Source: Aquisalimonas sp.
Lineage (GTDB): Bacteria > Pseudomonadota > Gammaproteobacteria > Nitrococcales > Aquisalimonadaceae
Length of the DNA: 64,000 nt
Reading direction: 5' to 3'
Assembly (NCBI GenBank): GCA_007126095.1
Contig: SLBZ01000015.1
Span: forward strand, 1 to 64,000
In this document: positions 8,111 to 18,738 of the stretch, piece after piece
Numbering within the stretch: position 1 is the first letter of the stretch
Layout: every line of letters starts with the position of its first letter
Translations under genes and position numbers: made by a program
Notes under the pieces: model-generated
Databases searched by the model: none
Told to the model about the DNA's origin: nothing
What the model saw: the letters and a program-made list of their open reading frames with translations, nothing else

Positions 8111-9168
8111 GCGTCGAAACCCCTCATGGCCAGGCCGCAGGCGATGATCAGCCCGGGCGCATCCTCATTCAGCCGCTGCTTCTTGATGCGGGAGGCGACT
8201 GCCATGCCGGCGAAGGGGTTCGCGGTGTAGGTGGCCACATCGCTCTCCTGCTGGATCAGCTCGGCCGCACCGGGAATGCCTGCACAGCCGCCGGCCAGCA
8301 CCAGGGCGTCGACACTGTTGTGCTGGCTGGCGCCATAGAAGAACTGCAGCGAGCGGACGATCTGCTGCGCCATGGCCTGCTTGAACGGCTCGAGGACCTC
8401 CTCCTGATAACCGTCCGGCAGCTCGCCCTGTCGTTTGGCGCGGCTGGCCTCGTCGTAAGTCAGGCCATAGCGGCTCTGGATCTCCTCGGTCAGCTGGCGG
8501 CCACCGAAGACCTGTTCGCGCGTGTAGATGATCTGGCGGTTGGTGAACACGGTCAGGGTGGTCATGACCGCGCCCACGTCCAGCAGCGCAATGGTCTGGT
8601 CCTTGCCCTTGCCCGGGAGCTCGCCGGCGATCAGATCGAAGGCGGTTTCGGTGGCGTAGCTCTCCACGTCCATGATGTGCGGTGTCAGCCCGGCCGCCTC
8701 ACAGGCGTCGACGCGGCTGTCCACGTTGTCGGAGCGGGAGGCGACCAGCAGCACATCCATCCCGGCTCCGTCGGTCGACGGCCCCATGATCTGGAAGTCC
8801 AGGTTTACCTCGTCCAGGGGGTAGGGGACGTACTGGTCCGCCTGCAATTCGATCTGCGCCTCCAGCTCCTGCTCGCCCAGGTCCCCGGGCATGGAGATGG
8901 TCTTGCTGATCGCGGCCGAGGCGGGAACCGCCAGCGCCGCCGTGCGCACCTTCGTGCGCGAGCGTTTGACCGCAGCCTTGATGGCGTCGGAGACGGCGTC
9001 GATGTCGGCGATCGTCTTTTCCACCACTGCAGTGGACGGCAGAGGTTCGACTGCGTAACTCTCCACTCGAAACCGGCCATCCTGGCGCTTCAGTTCGAGC
9101 AGCTTGACAGCCGACGAGCTGATGTCGATGCCCAGCAGCGGTGGACTTTTCTTGCGAAAGAGTCCCAC
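8107..9168 (-). CDS. pilM: Type IV pilus actin-like ATPase PilM
   Basis: A 353-residue cytoplasmic actin-like protein that binds ATP and the PilN N-terminus. The opening LLGIDISSSAVKLLEL is the phosphate-1 loop. ALLDVGAVMTTLTVF is the phosphate-2 region, where actin folds usually have DxG. LVLAGGCAGIPG forms the adenosine loop. The start is a GTG at 9168 with AAGGGA 6-7 bases upstream. It is the first gene of pilMNOPQ, divergent from mrcA. Confidence 0.95.
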   Translation of the reverse strand: MGLFRKKSPPLLGIDISSSAVKLLELKRQDGRFRVESYAVEPLPSTAVVEKTIADIDAVSDAIKAAVKRSRTKVRTAALAVPASAAISKTISMPGDLGEQELEAQIELQADQYVPYPLDEVNLDFQIMGPSTDGAGMDVLLVASRSDNVDSRVDACEAAGLTPHIMDVESYATETAFDLIAGELPGKGKDQTIALLDVGAVMTTLTVFTNRQIIYTREQVFGGRQLTEEIQSRYGLTYDEASRAKRQGELPDGYQEEVLEPFKQAMAQQIVRSLQFFYGASQHNSVDALVLAGGCAGIPGAAELIQQESDVATYTANPFAGMAVASRIKKQRLNEDAPGLIIACGLAMRGFDA

Positions 9169-9235
9169 GAGAAATCCCTTATCATTGTGTGGCTTGGGTG
9201 AGAGAGTTGCCCTGCTTCATGCAGAGTTTTTCGTA

Positions 9236-9264
9236 ACTATAGATCAAACCGCAAGAAATGAAAA
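9236..9264 (-). promoter_or_regulatory. Candidate sigma-70 promoter of pilMNOPQ
   Basis: On the minus strand TTTTCA (9259-9264) and TATAGT (9236-9241) are 17 bases apart, matching consensus at 4 and 5 positions. The region is notably AT-rich compared with its surroundings. The expected start site is about 60 bases before the GTG of pilM. Confidence 0.45.
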
Positions 9265-9273
9265 ACAGAAAGT

Positions 9274-9314
9274 TTGATCTGGCACTCGTCCCCGCCGTTA
9301 TAACGCTTTATACT
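9274..9314 (+). promoter_or_regulatory. Possible promoter of mrcA
   Basis: Two -10-like boxes, TATAAC (9299-9304) and TATACT (9309-9314), lie 38-53 bases before the mrcA ATG. TTGATC (9274-9279) could be the -35 for the first, with a longish 19-base spacer. Weak evidence, but this is the only AT-rich stretch between the divergent genes. Confidence 0.3.
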
Positions 9315-9351
9315 TGGCGAAACCGAGACCACATAGACATTATTGAGAATC

Positions 9352-11880
9352 ATGCGCCGTCTTCCCCGCTTCCTTGTGTACGGTCTGGCGACCGTGTTGT
9401 CCCTCGCGCTGGTTGGTGCCGTCGCGCTGGCAGGCCTGTACCTCTACCTGTCGCCACAGCTTCCTTCGGTGGAGCAGCTCCGCGACGTCCGCTACCAGGA
9501 GCCGCTGCGGATCTACTCCGGTGACGGTGAGCTCGTCGCCGAGTTCGGCGAGAACATGCGCGAGCCGCTGCGCTTCGACGAGATACCCGAGCGCGTGTGG
9601 CAGGCGTTCGTCGCCGCCGAGGACGAGCGCTTCTTCGAGCACCCCGGTGTCGACTACCAGGGCCTGGCACGCGCCGTGCTCTACCTCGTGCAGCACCGGG
9701 AGATCGGCCCCGGCGGCAGCACCATCACCATGCAGGTCGCGCGGAACTTCTTCCTGAGCCGCGAGCAGACCTACATGCGTAAACTGAACGAAATTCTGCT
9801 CGCGTTCAAGATTGAGCGGGAGCTCGACAAGGAGCAGATCCTCGAGCTCTACCTCAACAAGATTTACCTGGGGCAGCGCGCCTACGGCATTGGCGCCGCC
9901 GCCCAGATCTACTACGGCAAGTCACCGGACGAGCTTGGGCTTGCCGAGACGGCCATGCTTGCCGGCCTGCCCAAGGCGCCGTCGCTTTGGAACCCGGTAG
10001 CCAACCCGGAGCGCGCCCTGCAGCGGCGCGCCTACGTGCTGCGCCGCATGCACGAAAGCGGCGTCATCAGCGCCGAAGCGTTCGCCGACGCGAGCACCCA
10101 GCCGGACACGGCCCACGTCCGACGCGTGCGCCCCACGGTGGAGGCACCCTATGTTGCCGAGATGGCGCGTGAGCACGTCGTTGACATGGTCGGCGCGGAC
10201 GAGGCGTATACCGGCGGTTACCGGGTGTACACCACCATCGACAGCCGCTATCAGGAAATCGCCAACCGCGCGCTGCGTCGCAATCTGCTGGCCTATGACC
10301 GGCGGCACGGCTATCGCGGTCCCGAGGGGCAGCTGGACATGGACGCCCTTGCCGGGGAGGAGGAGTGGGATGACGCGTTGGGTCGCCTGCGCACCCTCGG
10401 GGGGCTACGTCCCGGTCTCGTGATCGCCATCGGTCCTCGGGGCGTGGACGACGACGCGCTGGATCCCGACGCGCTCGAGGAACTGGAGCAGGATGCCGAC
10501 GCGGATGACGCCGAGGACGTCGTGGCGACCGTCTACATGGGCGGCGGCGACACGGTGGAACTCGACGTGGAAGCCATGGAATGGGCCCGGCCCTGGGTGT
10601 CCCAGGGGGTGGTGGGGGCGGAGCCCGAGCACGTCGCCGACGTTGTCTCCGTGGGAGATGTGGTGCGCGTGCAGGCGCTCGGTGGCGGCAGCTATCGCCT
10701 GGCGCAGGTCCCGGACGTGGAAGGCTCGATTGTCAGCATCGCCCCGAGGAGCGGTGCACTGCTGGCGCTGAGTGGCGGCTTCGATTTCCGCAAGAGTCAG
10801 TTCAACCGGGCCACACAGGCGGTTCGCCAGCCCGGCTCTGCATTCAAGCCGTTCATCTATTCGGCGGCGCTCGAGGGCGGCTATACGCCGGCCAGCATCA
10901 TCAACGACGCGCCGGTAGTTTTCCATGATGAGGCCCTGGAGAGCACCTGGCGGCCGGAGAACTACACGGGCCGGTTCTACGGCCCGACGCGGATGCGCGA
11001 GGCGCTGGCGCAGTCCCGCAACCTGGTCTCAATTCGCGTGTTGCGCGACGTCGGTACTGGCACGACGCGGGACTTCCTGGATCAGTTCGGCTTTCCCAGG
11101 GACCGCATGCCCGACGATCTCTCGCTGGCACTCGGGAGTGCGGGCGTGACGCCCTGGGAGCTGACCGCCGGCTACGCCGTGTTCGCCAATGGTGGCTACC
11201 GTGTCATGCCCTACTTCGTGTCACGCGTGGAGGATGGCGATGGCACCGTGGTTCAGGCGGCGCAGCCGTCACTGGCGTGTGAGCAATGTGGTGAGGCGCC
11301 CCATGAAGCCGGAGTGCTGGAAGACGCCTCCGTGGAGGAAACGGCAGAGCTTAATGGCGATACGCCGCTGGCGCCCACCTACCGTCCGGCGGAGCGGATC
11401 ATTTCGGCGGAGAACGCCTACCTGACCACGAGCATGCTGCAGGACGTGATCACGTCCGGAACCGGACGTTCGGCCCAGCGGATCGGGCGCAGTGATTTGG
11501 CGGGCAAGACCGGCAGTACCAACGACCTGCAGGACGCCTGGTTCGCCGGATACAATGGTGACGTGGTCACGACGGCCTGGATCGGCTTCGATCAGGGGCG
11601 CTCCATGGGGCGCGGCGAGACCGGTGCCCGTGCCGCCCTTCCCATCTGGACGGACTTCATGGAAATGGCGTTGATCGGGTCGCCCGAGCACAGCCTGCGC
11701 CGCCCTGGCGGCCTGGTGACCGTGCGGATCGATCCCGAGTCGGGGCTGGTCACGGACTCGAGCAACCCCAGCGCGATCTTCGAAACGTTCCGCTCCGATC
11801 AGGTGCCGGACCGTGATCCGGATGCCGAGCGTAACGGCTCCGGCAGTCAGGGTGACGACGACGGCGCGCCACTGTTCTGA
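9352..11880 (+). CDS. mrcA: Penicillin-binding protein 1A
   Basis: An 842-residue bifunctional peptidoglycan synthase (ponA in pseudomonads). It has a membrane anchor at about residues 8-33 and a GT51 glycosyltransferase domain with catalytic Glu in AAEDERFFEHPG (about 88) and GGSTITMQVARNFFL. An OB-like insertion follows, rich in acidic residues (about 300-440). The transpeptidase domain has the SxxK serine in QPGSAFKPF, the SxN motif in SRNLVSI and the KTGST motif. All catalytic motifs are intact. The ATG at 9352 is used; an in-frame TTG at 9343 would add three residues. It faces pilMNOPQ, the usual gammaproteobacterial arrangement. Confidence 0.96.
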   Translation: MRRLPRFLVYGLATVLSLALVGAVALAGLYLYLSPQLPSVEQLRDVRYQEPLRIYSGDGELVAEFGENMREPLRFDEIPERVWQAFVAAEDERFFEHPGVDYQGLARAVLYLVQHREIGPGGSTITMQVARNFFLSREQTYMRKLNEILLAFKIERELDKEQILELYLNKIYLGQRAYGIGAAAQIYYGKSPDELGLAETAMLAGLPKAPSLWNPVANPERALQRRAYVLRRMHESGVISAEAFADASTQPDTAHVRRVRPTVEAPYVAEMAREHVVDMVGADEAYTGGYRVYTTIDSRYQEIANRALRRNLLAYDRRHGYRGPEGQLDMDALAGEEEWDDALGRLRTLGGLRPGLVIAIGPRGVDDDALDPDALEELEQDADADDAEDVVATVYMGGGDTVELDVEAMEWARPWVSQGVVGAEPEHVADVVSVGDVVRVQALGGGSYRLAQVPDVEGSIVSIAPRSGALLALSGGFDFRKSQFNRATQAVRQPGSAFKPFIYSAALEGGYTPASIINDAPVVFHDEALESTWRPENYTGRFYGPTRMREALAQSRNLVSIRVLRDVGTGTTRDFLDQFGFPRDRMPDDLSLALGSAGVTPWELTAGYAVFANGGYRVMPYFVSRVEDGDGTVVQAAQPSLACEQCGEAPHEAGVLEDASVEETAELNGDTPLAPTYRPAERIISAENAYLTTSMLQDVITSGTGRSAQRIGRSDLAGKTGSTNDLQDAWFAGYNGDVVTTAWIGFDQGRSMGRGETGARAALPIWTDFMEMALIGSPEHSLRRPGGLVTVRIDPESGLVTDSSNPSAIFETFRSDQVPDRDPDAERNGSGSQGDDDGAPLF

Positions 11881-11928
11881 CGCGGCCGCCACCCGCGCGG
11901 TTTCGCGGTGCGATAGGGAGGGGTGACG

Positions 11929-12582
11929 ATGGCCAGACAGCAGGGAACTCCCCGGGATCAGCGCATGCGTCAGCGCCTGGCGCTGGAGGCGGCGCGGATC
12001 ATGGTTGATGAGGGTGTCCGCGACTACTACCAGGCCAAGCGCAAGGCGGCGGAGCGCCTGGGCGCACCCGGCACCCAGAACATGCCCCGCAACCGCGAGA
12101 TCCAGGAGGCGGTGGCCGATTATCAGCGGCTGTTCCAGGGCGAGTCGCAGACGGCGCATCTGCGTGAGCTTCGGGAAACGGCGCGTCAGGCCATGCAGTT
12201 CTTCGCCCGCTTCCGGCCGCGCCTGGTCGGCTCGGTGCTGGATGGTACCGCGGGCGAGTGGTCGGACGTGAATCTGCACGTCTTCGCCGCGACGCCGGAA
12301 GAGCTGGACGTCTTTCTCATGGAGAACGGCATCCCGTACGAGCCGGCCGAGCGCCGTGTGCGATACAAACGGGACGAGTGGATGACGCTGCCCAGCTACC
12401 GGTTTCTGGCCGGCAACCATACGGTGGACCTAACGGTGTTCACGGAGGCCGGTCTGCGACAGCCGCCGCTCAGCCAGGTCGATGGCCAACCCATGGAGCG
12501 GGCCGGCGTGGAGGCTGTGGAAGCCCTGCTCGCAGAGCCGGATGCGGAGTGGTCGGGCGCGATACCCGTTCCGGGGCAGTGA
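11929..12582 (+). CDS. Conserved hypothetical, possibly nucleotidyltransferase-like
   Basis: A 217-residue soluble protein with no signal peptide. The N-terminal half (about 1-95) is helical, charged and repetitively basic/acidic, around ARIMVDEGVRDYYQAKRKAAERLG. The C-terminal half has a block FRPRLVGSVLDGTAGEWSDV followed by alternating strands and helices. That block resembles the G-S...D-x-D core of minimal nucleotidyltransferases, though the second acidic residue is not clear. The ATG at 11929 is chosen for GGGAGGGG just upstream; a GTG at 11923 is also in frame. It lies 48 bases after mrcA and may be cotranscribed. Function unknown. Confidence 0.7.
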   Translation: MARQQGTPRDQRMRQRLALEAARIMVDEGVRDYYQAKRKAAERLGAPGTQNMPRNREIQEAVADYQRLFQGESQTAHLRELRETARQAMQFFARFRPRLVGSVLDGTAGEWSDVNLHVFAATPEELDVFLMENGIPYEPAERRVRYKRDEWMTLPSYRFLAGNHTVDLTVFTEAGLRQPPLSQVDGQPMERAGVEAVEALLAEPDAEWSGAIPVPGQ

Positions 12583-12588
12583 ATCCGG

Positions 12589-12621
12589 CGCCCGCCCCGG
12601 CGATTGTAGCCGGGACGGGCG
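12589..12621. terminator. Bidirectional hairpin between convergent genes
   Basis: A 13-bp inverted repeat with one mismatch (12589-12601 with 12609-12621, 7-base loop) sits between the convergent stops of the 11929 gene and gltA. Its position suggests transcription ends here from both sides, although neither side has a clear U-run. Confidence 0.5.
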
Positions 12622-12636
12622 GACGGCAGGGGCGGC

Positions 12637-13932
12637 TCAGCGCTTGTCCACCGGGACGTAGTCTCGCTTGGCGGCACCGGTGTAGATCTGCCGCGGGCGG
12701 CCAATGCGCTGTTCCGGGTCGGCGACCATCTCCATCCACTGGGCGACCCAGCCCGGCGTCCGCCCGAGGGCGAACAGCACCGTGAAGAACGACATGGGAA
12801 TGCCCAGGGCCCGATAGATCAGCCCCGAGTAGAAGTCCACGTTCGGGTACAGCTTGCGCTCGACGAAGTAGTCGTCCTTCAGCGCAATCTCTTCCAGCTT
12901 CACCGCAAGTTCCAGCTGCGGATCGTTCTCCATGCCCATCTCCTGGAGCACCTCGTGGCAGGTGTCCCGGATAATGGTGGCGCGCGGGTCGTAGTTCTTG
13001 TAGACGCGGTGGCCGAAGCCCATGAGCCGGAACGGGTCGTCCTTGTCCTTCGCCTTCTCGATGAACTTGGCGACGTTGCGCACGTCACCGATCTCCTCGA
13101 GCATCCGCAGCACCGCCTCGTTGGCGCCGCCGTGCGCAGGACCCCAGAGGGCGGCGCAACCGGCGGACATGGCGGCGAACGGGTTGGTGCCGGTGCTGCC
13201 GGCGAGGCGCACCGTGGACGTGCTGGCGTTCTGCTCGTGGTCGGCGTGGAGAATCAGGAGCTGGTCCAGCGCCTTTTCCGCCACCGGGCTGATCTCGTAT
13301 TCCTCGCTCGGCCGCGAGAACAGCATGTTGAGCAGGTTGGCGCTGTAGCTCAGGTGGTTCTTGGGGTAGACGAACGGTTCGCCGACGAAATGCTTGAAGG
13401 CGGCGCCGGCGATGGTCGGCATCTTGGCGATGATGCGCTGCGCGCACAGGTCCCGGCTCTCCGGGTCGTTGATGTCGATGCTGTCGTGGTAGAAGGCGGA
13501 CAGCGAGCCCACCACGGCGGTCAGCATGGCCATCGGGTGCGCGTTGTAATGAAAGCCGTTGAAGAAGTTCTTCAGGCTTTCGTTGACCATGGTGTGGCGG
13601 GTAATGGAGTCGGTAAAGTTCTCGAGTTCGGCTTTCTGCGGCAGGTCGCCGTAGAGCAGCAGGTAGGAGACTTCGAGGAAGTTGCTGTGCTCGGCCAGTT
13701 GCTCAATGGGGTAGCCGCGGTAAAGCAGGGTGCCCTGGTCACCGTCGATGAACGTGATGTCGCTCCGACAGCTGGCGGTGGACGTGAAACCCGGGTCGTA
13801 GGTGAACGAATCGAATTCGCCGTAGAGGGACTTGATGTCGATGGCGGTCGGGCCGTGCGTACCTTCACGCACCGGGAGCTCCAGGCTCTTGCCGGTGGCG
13901 TTGTCCGTGAGCGTCACAGTATGTTTGGACAT
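12637..13932 (-). CDS. gltA: Citrate synthase (type II)
   Basis: A 431-residue enzyme that condenses acetyl-CoA and oxaloacetate at the entry of the TCA cycle. Catalytic residues are visible: His in HADHEQNAS, His in [13 protein letters not shown] and Asp in [24 protein letters not shown] binds substrate. Length and the N-terminal beta domain ([18 protein letters not shown]) match the hexameric, NADH-sensitive Gram-negative type. The ATG at 13932 has TAGGAGT about 8 bases upstream; the upstream in-frame extension lacks conservation. It is a single gene, with a long leader region upstream. Confidence 0.97.
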   Translation of the reverse strand: MSKHTVTLTDNATGKSLELPVREGTHGPTAIDIKSLYGEFDSFTYDPGFTSTASCRSDITFIDGDQGTLLYRGYPIEQLAEHSNFLEVSYLLLYGDLPQKAELENFTDSITRHTMVNESLKNFFNGFHYNAHPMAMLTAVVGSLSAFYHDSIDINDPESRDLCAQRIIAKMPTIAGAAFKHFVGEPFVYPKNHLSYSANLLNMLFSRPSEEYEISPVAEKALDQLLILHADHEQNASTSTVRLAGSTGTNPFAAMSAGCAALWGPAHGGANEAVLRMLEEIGDVRNVAKFIEKAKDKDDPFRLMGFGHRVYKNYDPRATIIRDTCHEVLQEMGMENDPQLELAVKLEEIALKDDYFVERKLYPNVDFYSGLIYRALGIPMSFFTVLFALGRTPGWVAQWMEMVADPEQRIGRPRQIYTGAAKRDYVPVDKR

Positions 13933-14405
13933 TCCAGTTACTCCTAATTCTCTACGGGCCGTAGCCACGCCTGCGTCGACGGCCGGGGCCGTGCCTTCAG
14001 GTGCCGGCCGCAGGGTATCAGCGCACCCCGCAGGCGGAAGCCCGCGAGGAACTCATGCGGGCGGAGCGCTGCGGGTCTGGACCCCGGTCATTGCCTGCCG
14101 GACCGTGGGGCGTGGTTGGCAGCAACTTACCGCGGCGAAGGCGCCACCGGTTGACCGAACGGCGGTGATAGTAACAGCAAAGGAGCGGGCGGGGAAGAAT
14201 GTGCAAAGAAGCGCGAAATTCGGTGTAACTTCGTTAAAATTCCAAAAAAATGATTGGAAAAAGCGGCTAAAATCGGGAGGCGCTGGGAGTGGCGGCAGCT
14301 TTCGGGTGGTGCAACGCAAAAAACCCGCGCCGGGGCGCGGGTTCTTCGAGGTCGTTCGCATTTCCTGCCGGCAACCGCTGCACTGCAACGGTGCGGGAAG
14401 ATGGT
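13933..14405. other. 473-bp gene-free region between rpmE2 and gltA
   Basis: Holds the rpmE2 terminator (14318-14343) and an AT-rich block around 14215-14275 that most likely carries the gltA promoter. Within it, TTCCAA (14240-14245) and TTGGAA (14254-14259) form a dyad with an 8-base A/T-rich centre. A weak pair TTTTCC-N17-TTTAAC on the minus strand overlaps that dyad. This would imply a gltA leader of about 300 bases. No coding frame here looks real. Confidence 0.5.
14318..14343 (-). terminator. Rho-independent terminator of rpmE2
   Basis: On the minus strand AACCCGCG pairs with CGCGGGTT around a CCCCGG loop (14322-14343) and is followed by TTTTTT (14318-14323, sharing two bases with the stem). 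This is the clearest intrinsic terminator in the window, 62 bases after the rpmE2 stop. Confidence 0.9.
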
Positions 14406-14663
14406 TCAGCGGGACTTGCGGACGTTTCCGTACTTCTGCTTGAAGCGGTCCACGCGGCCACCGCTGCTCAGCACACGCTGCTTGCCGGTGTAGAACGGGT
14501 GGCTCTTGCTGGAGACCTCCACCTTGACCAGCGGGTACTCGTTGCCGTCTTCCCAGGTAATGGTCTCGTCGGTGCGGATCGTCGAGCGCGTCAGGATGGC
14601 GAAATCCGAGGCGATGTCCTGGAACACGACTTCGCGGTAGTTCGGATGGATGTCCTTCTTCAT
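14406..14663 (-). CDS. rpmE2: 50S ribosomal protein L31 type B
   Basis: An 85-residue ribosomal protein of the large subunit. The start [16 protein letters not shown] and the [14 protein letters not shown] block are diagnostic. It lacks the CxxC zinc ligands of type A L31, so this is the zinc-independent paralogue. Such copies are often induced by zinc shortage through Zur, but I saw no Zur-like dyad at its promoter. It has its own strong promoter (14733-14761) and terminator (14318-14343), so it is a single-gene unit. Confidence 0.96.
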   Translation of the reverse strand: MKKDIHPNYREVVFQDIASDFAILTRSTIRTDETITWEDGNEYPLVKVEVSSKSHPFYTGKQRVLSSGGRVDRFKQKYGNVRKSR

Positions 14664-14732
14664 GACCGGATACCTGTTCGGTTTGGCACACGCGGGCCGA
14701 CCGCGGGTGCGGGGTATTCAATAAGGGGGCGG

Positions 14733-14761
14733 ATCATACCTTCCGGACGCCGTCATGACAA
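14733..14761 (-). promoter_or_regulatory. Strong sigma-70 promoter of rpmE2
   Basis: TTGTCA (14756-14761) and TATGAT (14733-14738) on the minus strand are exactly 17 bases apart. Each box matches consensus at 5 of 6 positions. Expected leader about 63 bases. One of the best promoter matches in the window. Confidence 0.7.
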
Positions 14762-14776
14762 GAACCGAGAGCGCCG

Positions 14777-15154
14777 TCAGTCGTTGCCGGCGGACGCCGG
14801 CTTATCGGGGCGGGCGAACGGAAGCACGCGCGCCCGTGGCGGCTCGCGCATCGCATTGCCCGTCCAGCGGGCGTGGAGATAGGCCACCTGATTGAGAAGC
14901 CCCTGGTCGCCGCGCACGCTCTCCCACATCATGCGCGACAGGGCGGCGCAGGCCGCCAGCGGGTCGCCGTGACGGGAGCGCACCGTGTCGATGCGCCACT
15001 GGAGACGCCGCAGGCGTGCCCGCCGATCGGGTGGTGCATCCTCGATGGCCGCGTCGATCAATGCGCGGCGGCGGCTTTCGAATGCTTCCGGGTCCCGCGC
15101 GGCCAGGTCGCGCCATTCCTCGAAATCGGGCTGGGTCGGCTGGGTTGCTGTCAT
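14777..15154 (-). CDS. DUF3135 family protein
   Basis: A 125-residue soluble protein matching the DUF3135 pattern: DFEEWRDLAARDPEAFESRRRALIDAAI near the start, LRRLQWRIDTVR in the middle, and PLAACAALSRMMWESV. Mostly helical, no signal peptide, no known catalytic motif. The ATG at 15154 is preferred because GGGGAGGGG lies 5-8 bases upstream and the preceding in-frame residues are low-complexity. It is on the same strand as rpmE2 and ends 16 bases before that gene's promoter. Function unknown. Confidence 0.8.
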   Translation of the reverse strand: MTATQPTQPDFEEWRDLAARDPEAFESRRRALIDAAIEDAPPDRRARLRRLQWRIDTVRSRHGDPLAACAALSRMMWESVRGDQGLLNQVAYLHARWTGNAMREPPRARVLPFARPDKPASAGND

Positions 15155-15302
15155 TCCGGGCCCCTCCCCGGGGTCGGCCATCGGTACCCTCAAGCTTAGT
15201 CCACGGCGGCGGCTGCCGCCGCAAGGGCCTGTCAATCGTTCTCGGAAGGTGAGTACCATAGCCGGCTGGATCAGTGGAGCGATGCCAGTTTTCGGGGAGC
15301 GT

Positions 15303-16532
15303 ATGGTGATCAGACTGTTTCGATGGGGCGTGGTGGTCGGGCTTGGTGCCGTTGCGGTGGCGCATCATGCGGCGGCCGACTGGCGCGAACCCCAGCCGTT
15401 CAGGCGGGATGTGGTTGACGGACGTCAGTTTGATTACAACACGGAGAGCTTTCTCCACCGGTTTACCTTCGAGCCGGCACCGGGGCTGAATGAGGGAGCG
15501 CGCCCGCCGCGCGACGGTGTCTTCGGCACCGCCGGGAGTGCCCGCAGTGATGAGCTGTATACCCGCCAGGAGATTCAGCTGACCGGGGAGTTCGATGGTC
15601 CGGCCTACTTCCGTTACCGCTACCGGCGGTTCGAGGACTTCGACGGTCGCTACGACAGTAACCTCATCGGCATTGGTTCCGGGCTCGGTCAGGGATCGGG
15701 TGTGACCGCAACGCTCTACGGCGATGTGGAAGGGGCCAAGGAGAACGTGGACCTCCACGGTGAGCTTGCCTGGGATGGTGGTGATGGCAATCACCTGCGC
15801 GCCACCGTCGTGGCGCCGGATTTCATCTTCAACGACAAGCAGGGCGATGCCGAGTACGGACGCTATCCGTTCACCTACTACCTGGCCGGTGGTCACCGAC
15901 TTGGCGAGGCGCTTGTCTACGGTTTTGCCAACTACAACGACAACACGCGCCTGCACAATCACGTGGAGAACTTTACATACCGCTACCAGCAGGGCCGTGC
16001 GGGTCTTGGCGTCGAGGTCCCGTTTGCCGACGCCTGGGAGGCCGGTCTGGAGGTGGAAGGCCTCTACACTACCCGCGCGCTGGAGGACAGGGGCGACAGT
16101 GATCTTCCGGAACAGCGCCTGCGGCGCCGCCACACCCAGGTCACGGCGGAGCTGCGGCATGCCTACAGCCCCGATACGGCGGTCTGGGGCGGTGTGCGCT
16201 ACTTCCGCCTGGTGGCGCGAGAGCGCCGGCCGGATGACCCTGGCCGGGTCGACCGGCAGGACCGTCTGGAACGCATGGCCTATCTGGGCATCACCCGGCG
16301 TCTGAGCGAGCGCCTGCAGCTGGCGCCCGGCGTCTTCGTCAATCACGCCGACGTGCGTGAACGCGAGGATGGTGACCGGGACGACGAGCGGGGTTTCTAT
16401 GCCAAACTGACCCTGCCGCTGCAGGTGACCGTCAACCAGTCCACCGGCGGTTACGTTGCGCTGAATCCAACGGCACGGCTTCATAGGGCGGCGTTCGGCG
16501 GAGGGAACGTGCAGGTGTATCTGCCGTTCTGA
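15303..16532 (+). CDS. Outer-membrane beta-barrel protein of unknown role
   Basis: A 409-residue exported protein. A signal peptide covers about residues 1-25 (MVIRLFRWGVVVGLGAVAVAH, cleavage near AAADW). The mature part is built of alternating amphipathic strands with many Tyr/Arg/Asp pairs. It ends in YLPF, a C-terminal aromatic as expected for BAM substrates. Size would allow a 14- to 18-strand barrel. It shows some resemblance to alginate-export/porin-type barrels, but I do not recognise the family. GGGGAG precedes the ATG. It is flanked by the divergent DUF3135 gene and a downstream GST, with no transport partners nearby to hint at a substrate. Confidence 0.65.
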   Translation: MVIRLFRWGVVVGLGAVAVAHHAAADWREPQPFRRDVVDGRQFDYNTESFLHRFTFEPAPGLNEGARPPRDGVFGTAGSARSDELYTRQEIQLTGEFDGPAYFRYRYRRFEDFDGRYDSNLIGIGSGLGQGSGVTATLYGDVEGAKENVDLHGELAWDGGDGNHLRATVVAPDFIFNDKQGDAEYGRYPFTYYLAGGHRLGEALVYGFANYNDNTRLHNHVENFTYRYQQGRAGLGVEVPFADAWEAGLEVEGLYTTRALEDRGDSDLPEQRLRRRHTQVTAELRHAYSPDTAVWGGVRYFRLVARERRPDDPGRVDRQDRLERMAYLGITRRLSERLQLAPGVFVNHADVREREDGDRDDERGFYAKLTLPLQVTVNQSTGGYVALNPTARLHRAAFGGGNVQVYLPF

Positions 16533-16575
16533 TCGCACGGGGCGCCCGGGCCGGCAGGACTCACGGGGGAGCAAC

Positions 16576-17243
16576 ATGGCGCGCCAGCTTTACGAACTCA
16601 CCGGGGCGGCGGATCTGCGCTTCAGCCCCTTCTGCTGGCGCACACGCATGGCGCTGGCGCACAAGGGGCTGGAGGCGGAGCGCATCCCCTGCCGTTTCAC
16701 TGACAAGGAGCGAATCGCGTTCAGCGGACAGGAGAAGGTGCCGGTGCTGGTGGACGGAGAGCAGACCATCAGCGACTCCTGGGCTATCGCCTGCTATCTG
16801 GAGGACGTCTACCCGGACGCTCCGGCCCTGTTCGGCGGCGAGGCGGCCCGAGCCACCACCCGCTTCGTGAACACCTGGGCCGATACCCGCCTGGCGCCCG
16901 CGCTGCTGCGCGTGGTGCTGCCCTCCATCGTCGAGCACCACCTGGACCCTGCCGATTACGACTATTTCGTGACCACCCGGGAGCGGCGGTTCGGAATGTC
17001 GGTGGTGGCGATCCGGGCGCAGCGTGAGGATGCCGTGGCCGCCGTGCTCCGGGAGCTGACGCCATTGCGACAGCTGCTGCAGGATCAGCCCTGGATCAGC
17101 GGTGCCGCACCGGCCTACGCCGACTACAGCGTCGCCGGCATGCTCCAGTGGCAGCGGCTGGTGGACGGCGACGCGCTGCTGGCCGACGAGCCACGGATCC
17201 GCGCGTGGCGGGACGCCGTACTGAGCCAGGTGCCGGCCGCAGG

Positions 17244-17247
<4 letters not shown>
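16576..17247 (+). CDS. Glutathione S-transferase family protein
   Basis: A 223-residue cytosolic protein. The N-terminal thioredoxin-like domain (about 1-80) carries SPFCWRTRMALAHKGL and the cis-Pro/glutathione-binding segment KVPVLVDGEQTISDSWAIACYLE. A helical C-terminal domain follows (about 95-215), containing APAYADYSVAGMLQW, where GSTs have the N-capping box Asp. The SPFCWR active site suggests a Ser/Cys-type enzyme close to beta-etherase or maleylacetoacetate-isomerase-like GSTs. The substrate is unknown. GGGGGAG precedes the ATG. Its stop overlaps the convergent stop of the next gene. Confidence 0.85.
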
Positions 17248-18668
<1,421 letters not shown>

Positions 18669-18738
18669 GGCGGTATTGTGCCACGCTGGCCGCCACGGGG
18701 CCCGACGGTTGGCCCCGACTCGGGTAGAATCCGCCCGC

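Noticed and set aside
18725..18730. TAGAAT eight bases before the dinB ATG as a promoter giving a leaderless message
   Set aside because: The matching -35 position (CCGACG) is poor and nothing else supports it; kept as a curiosity only.
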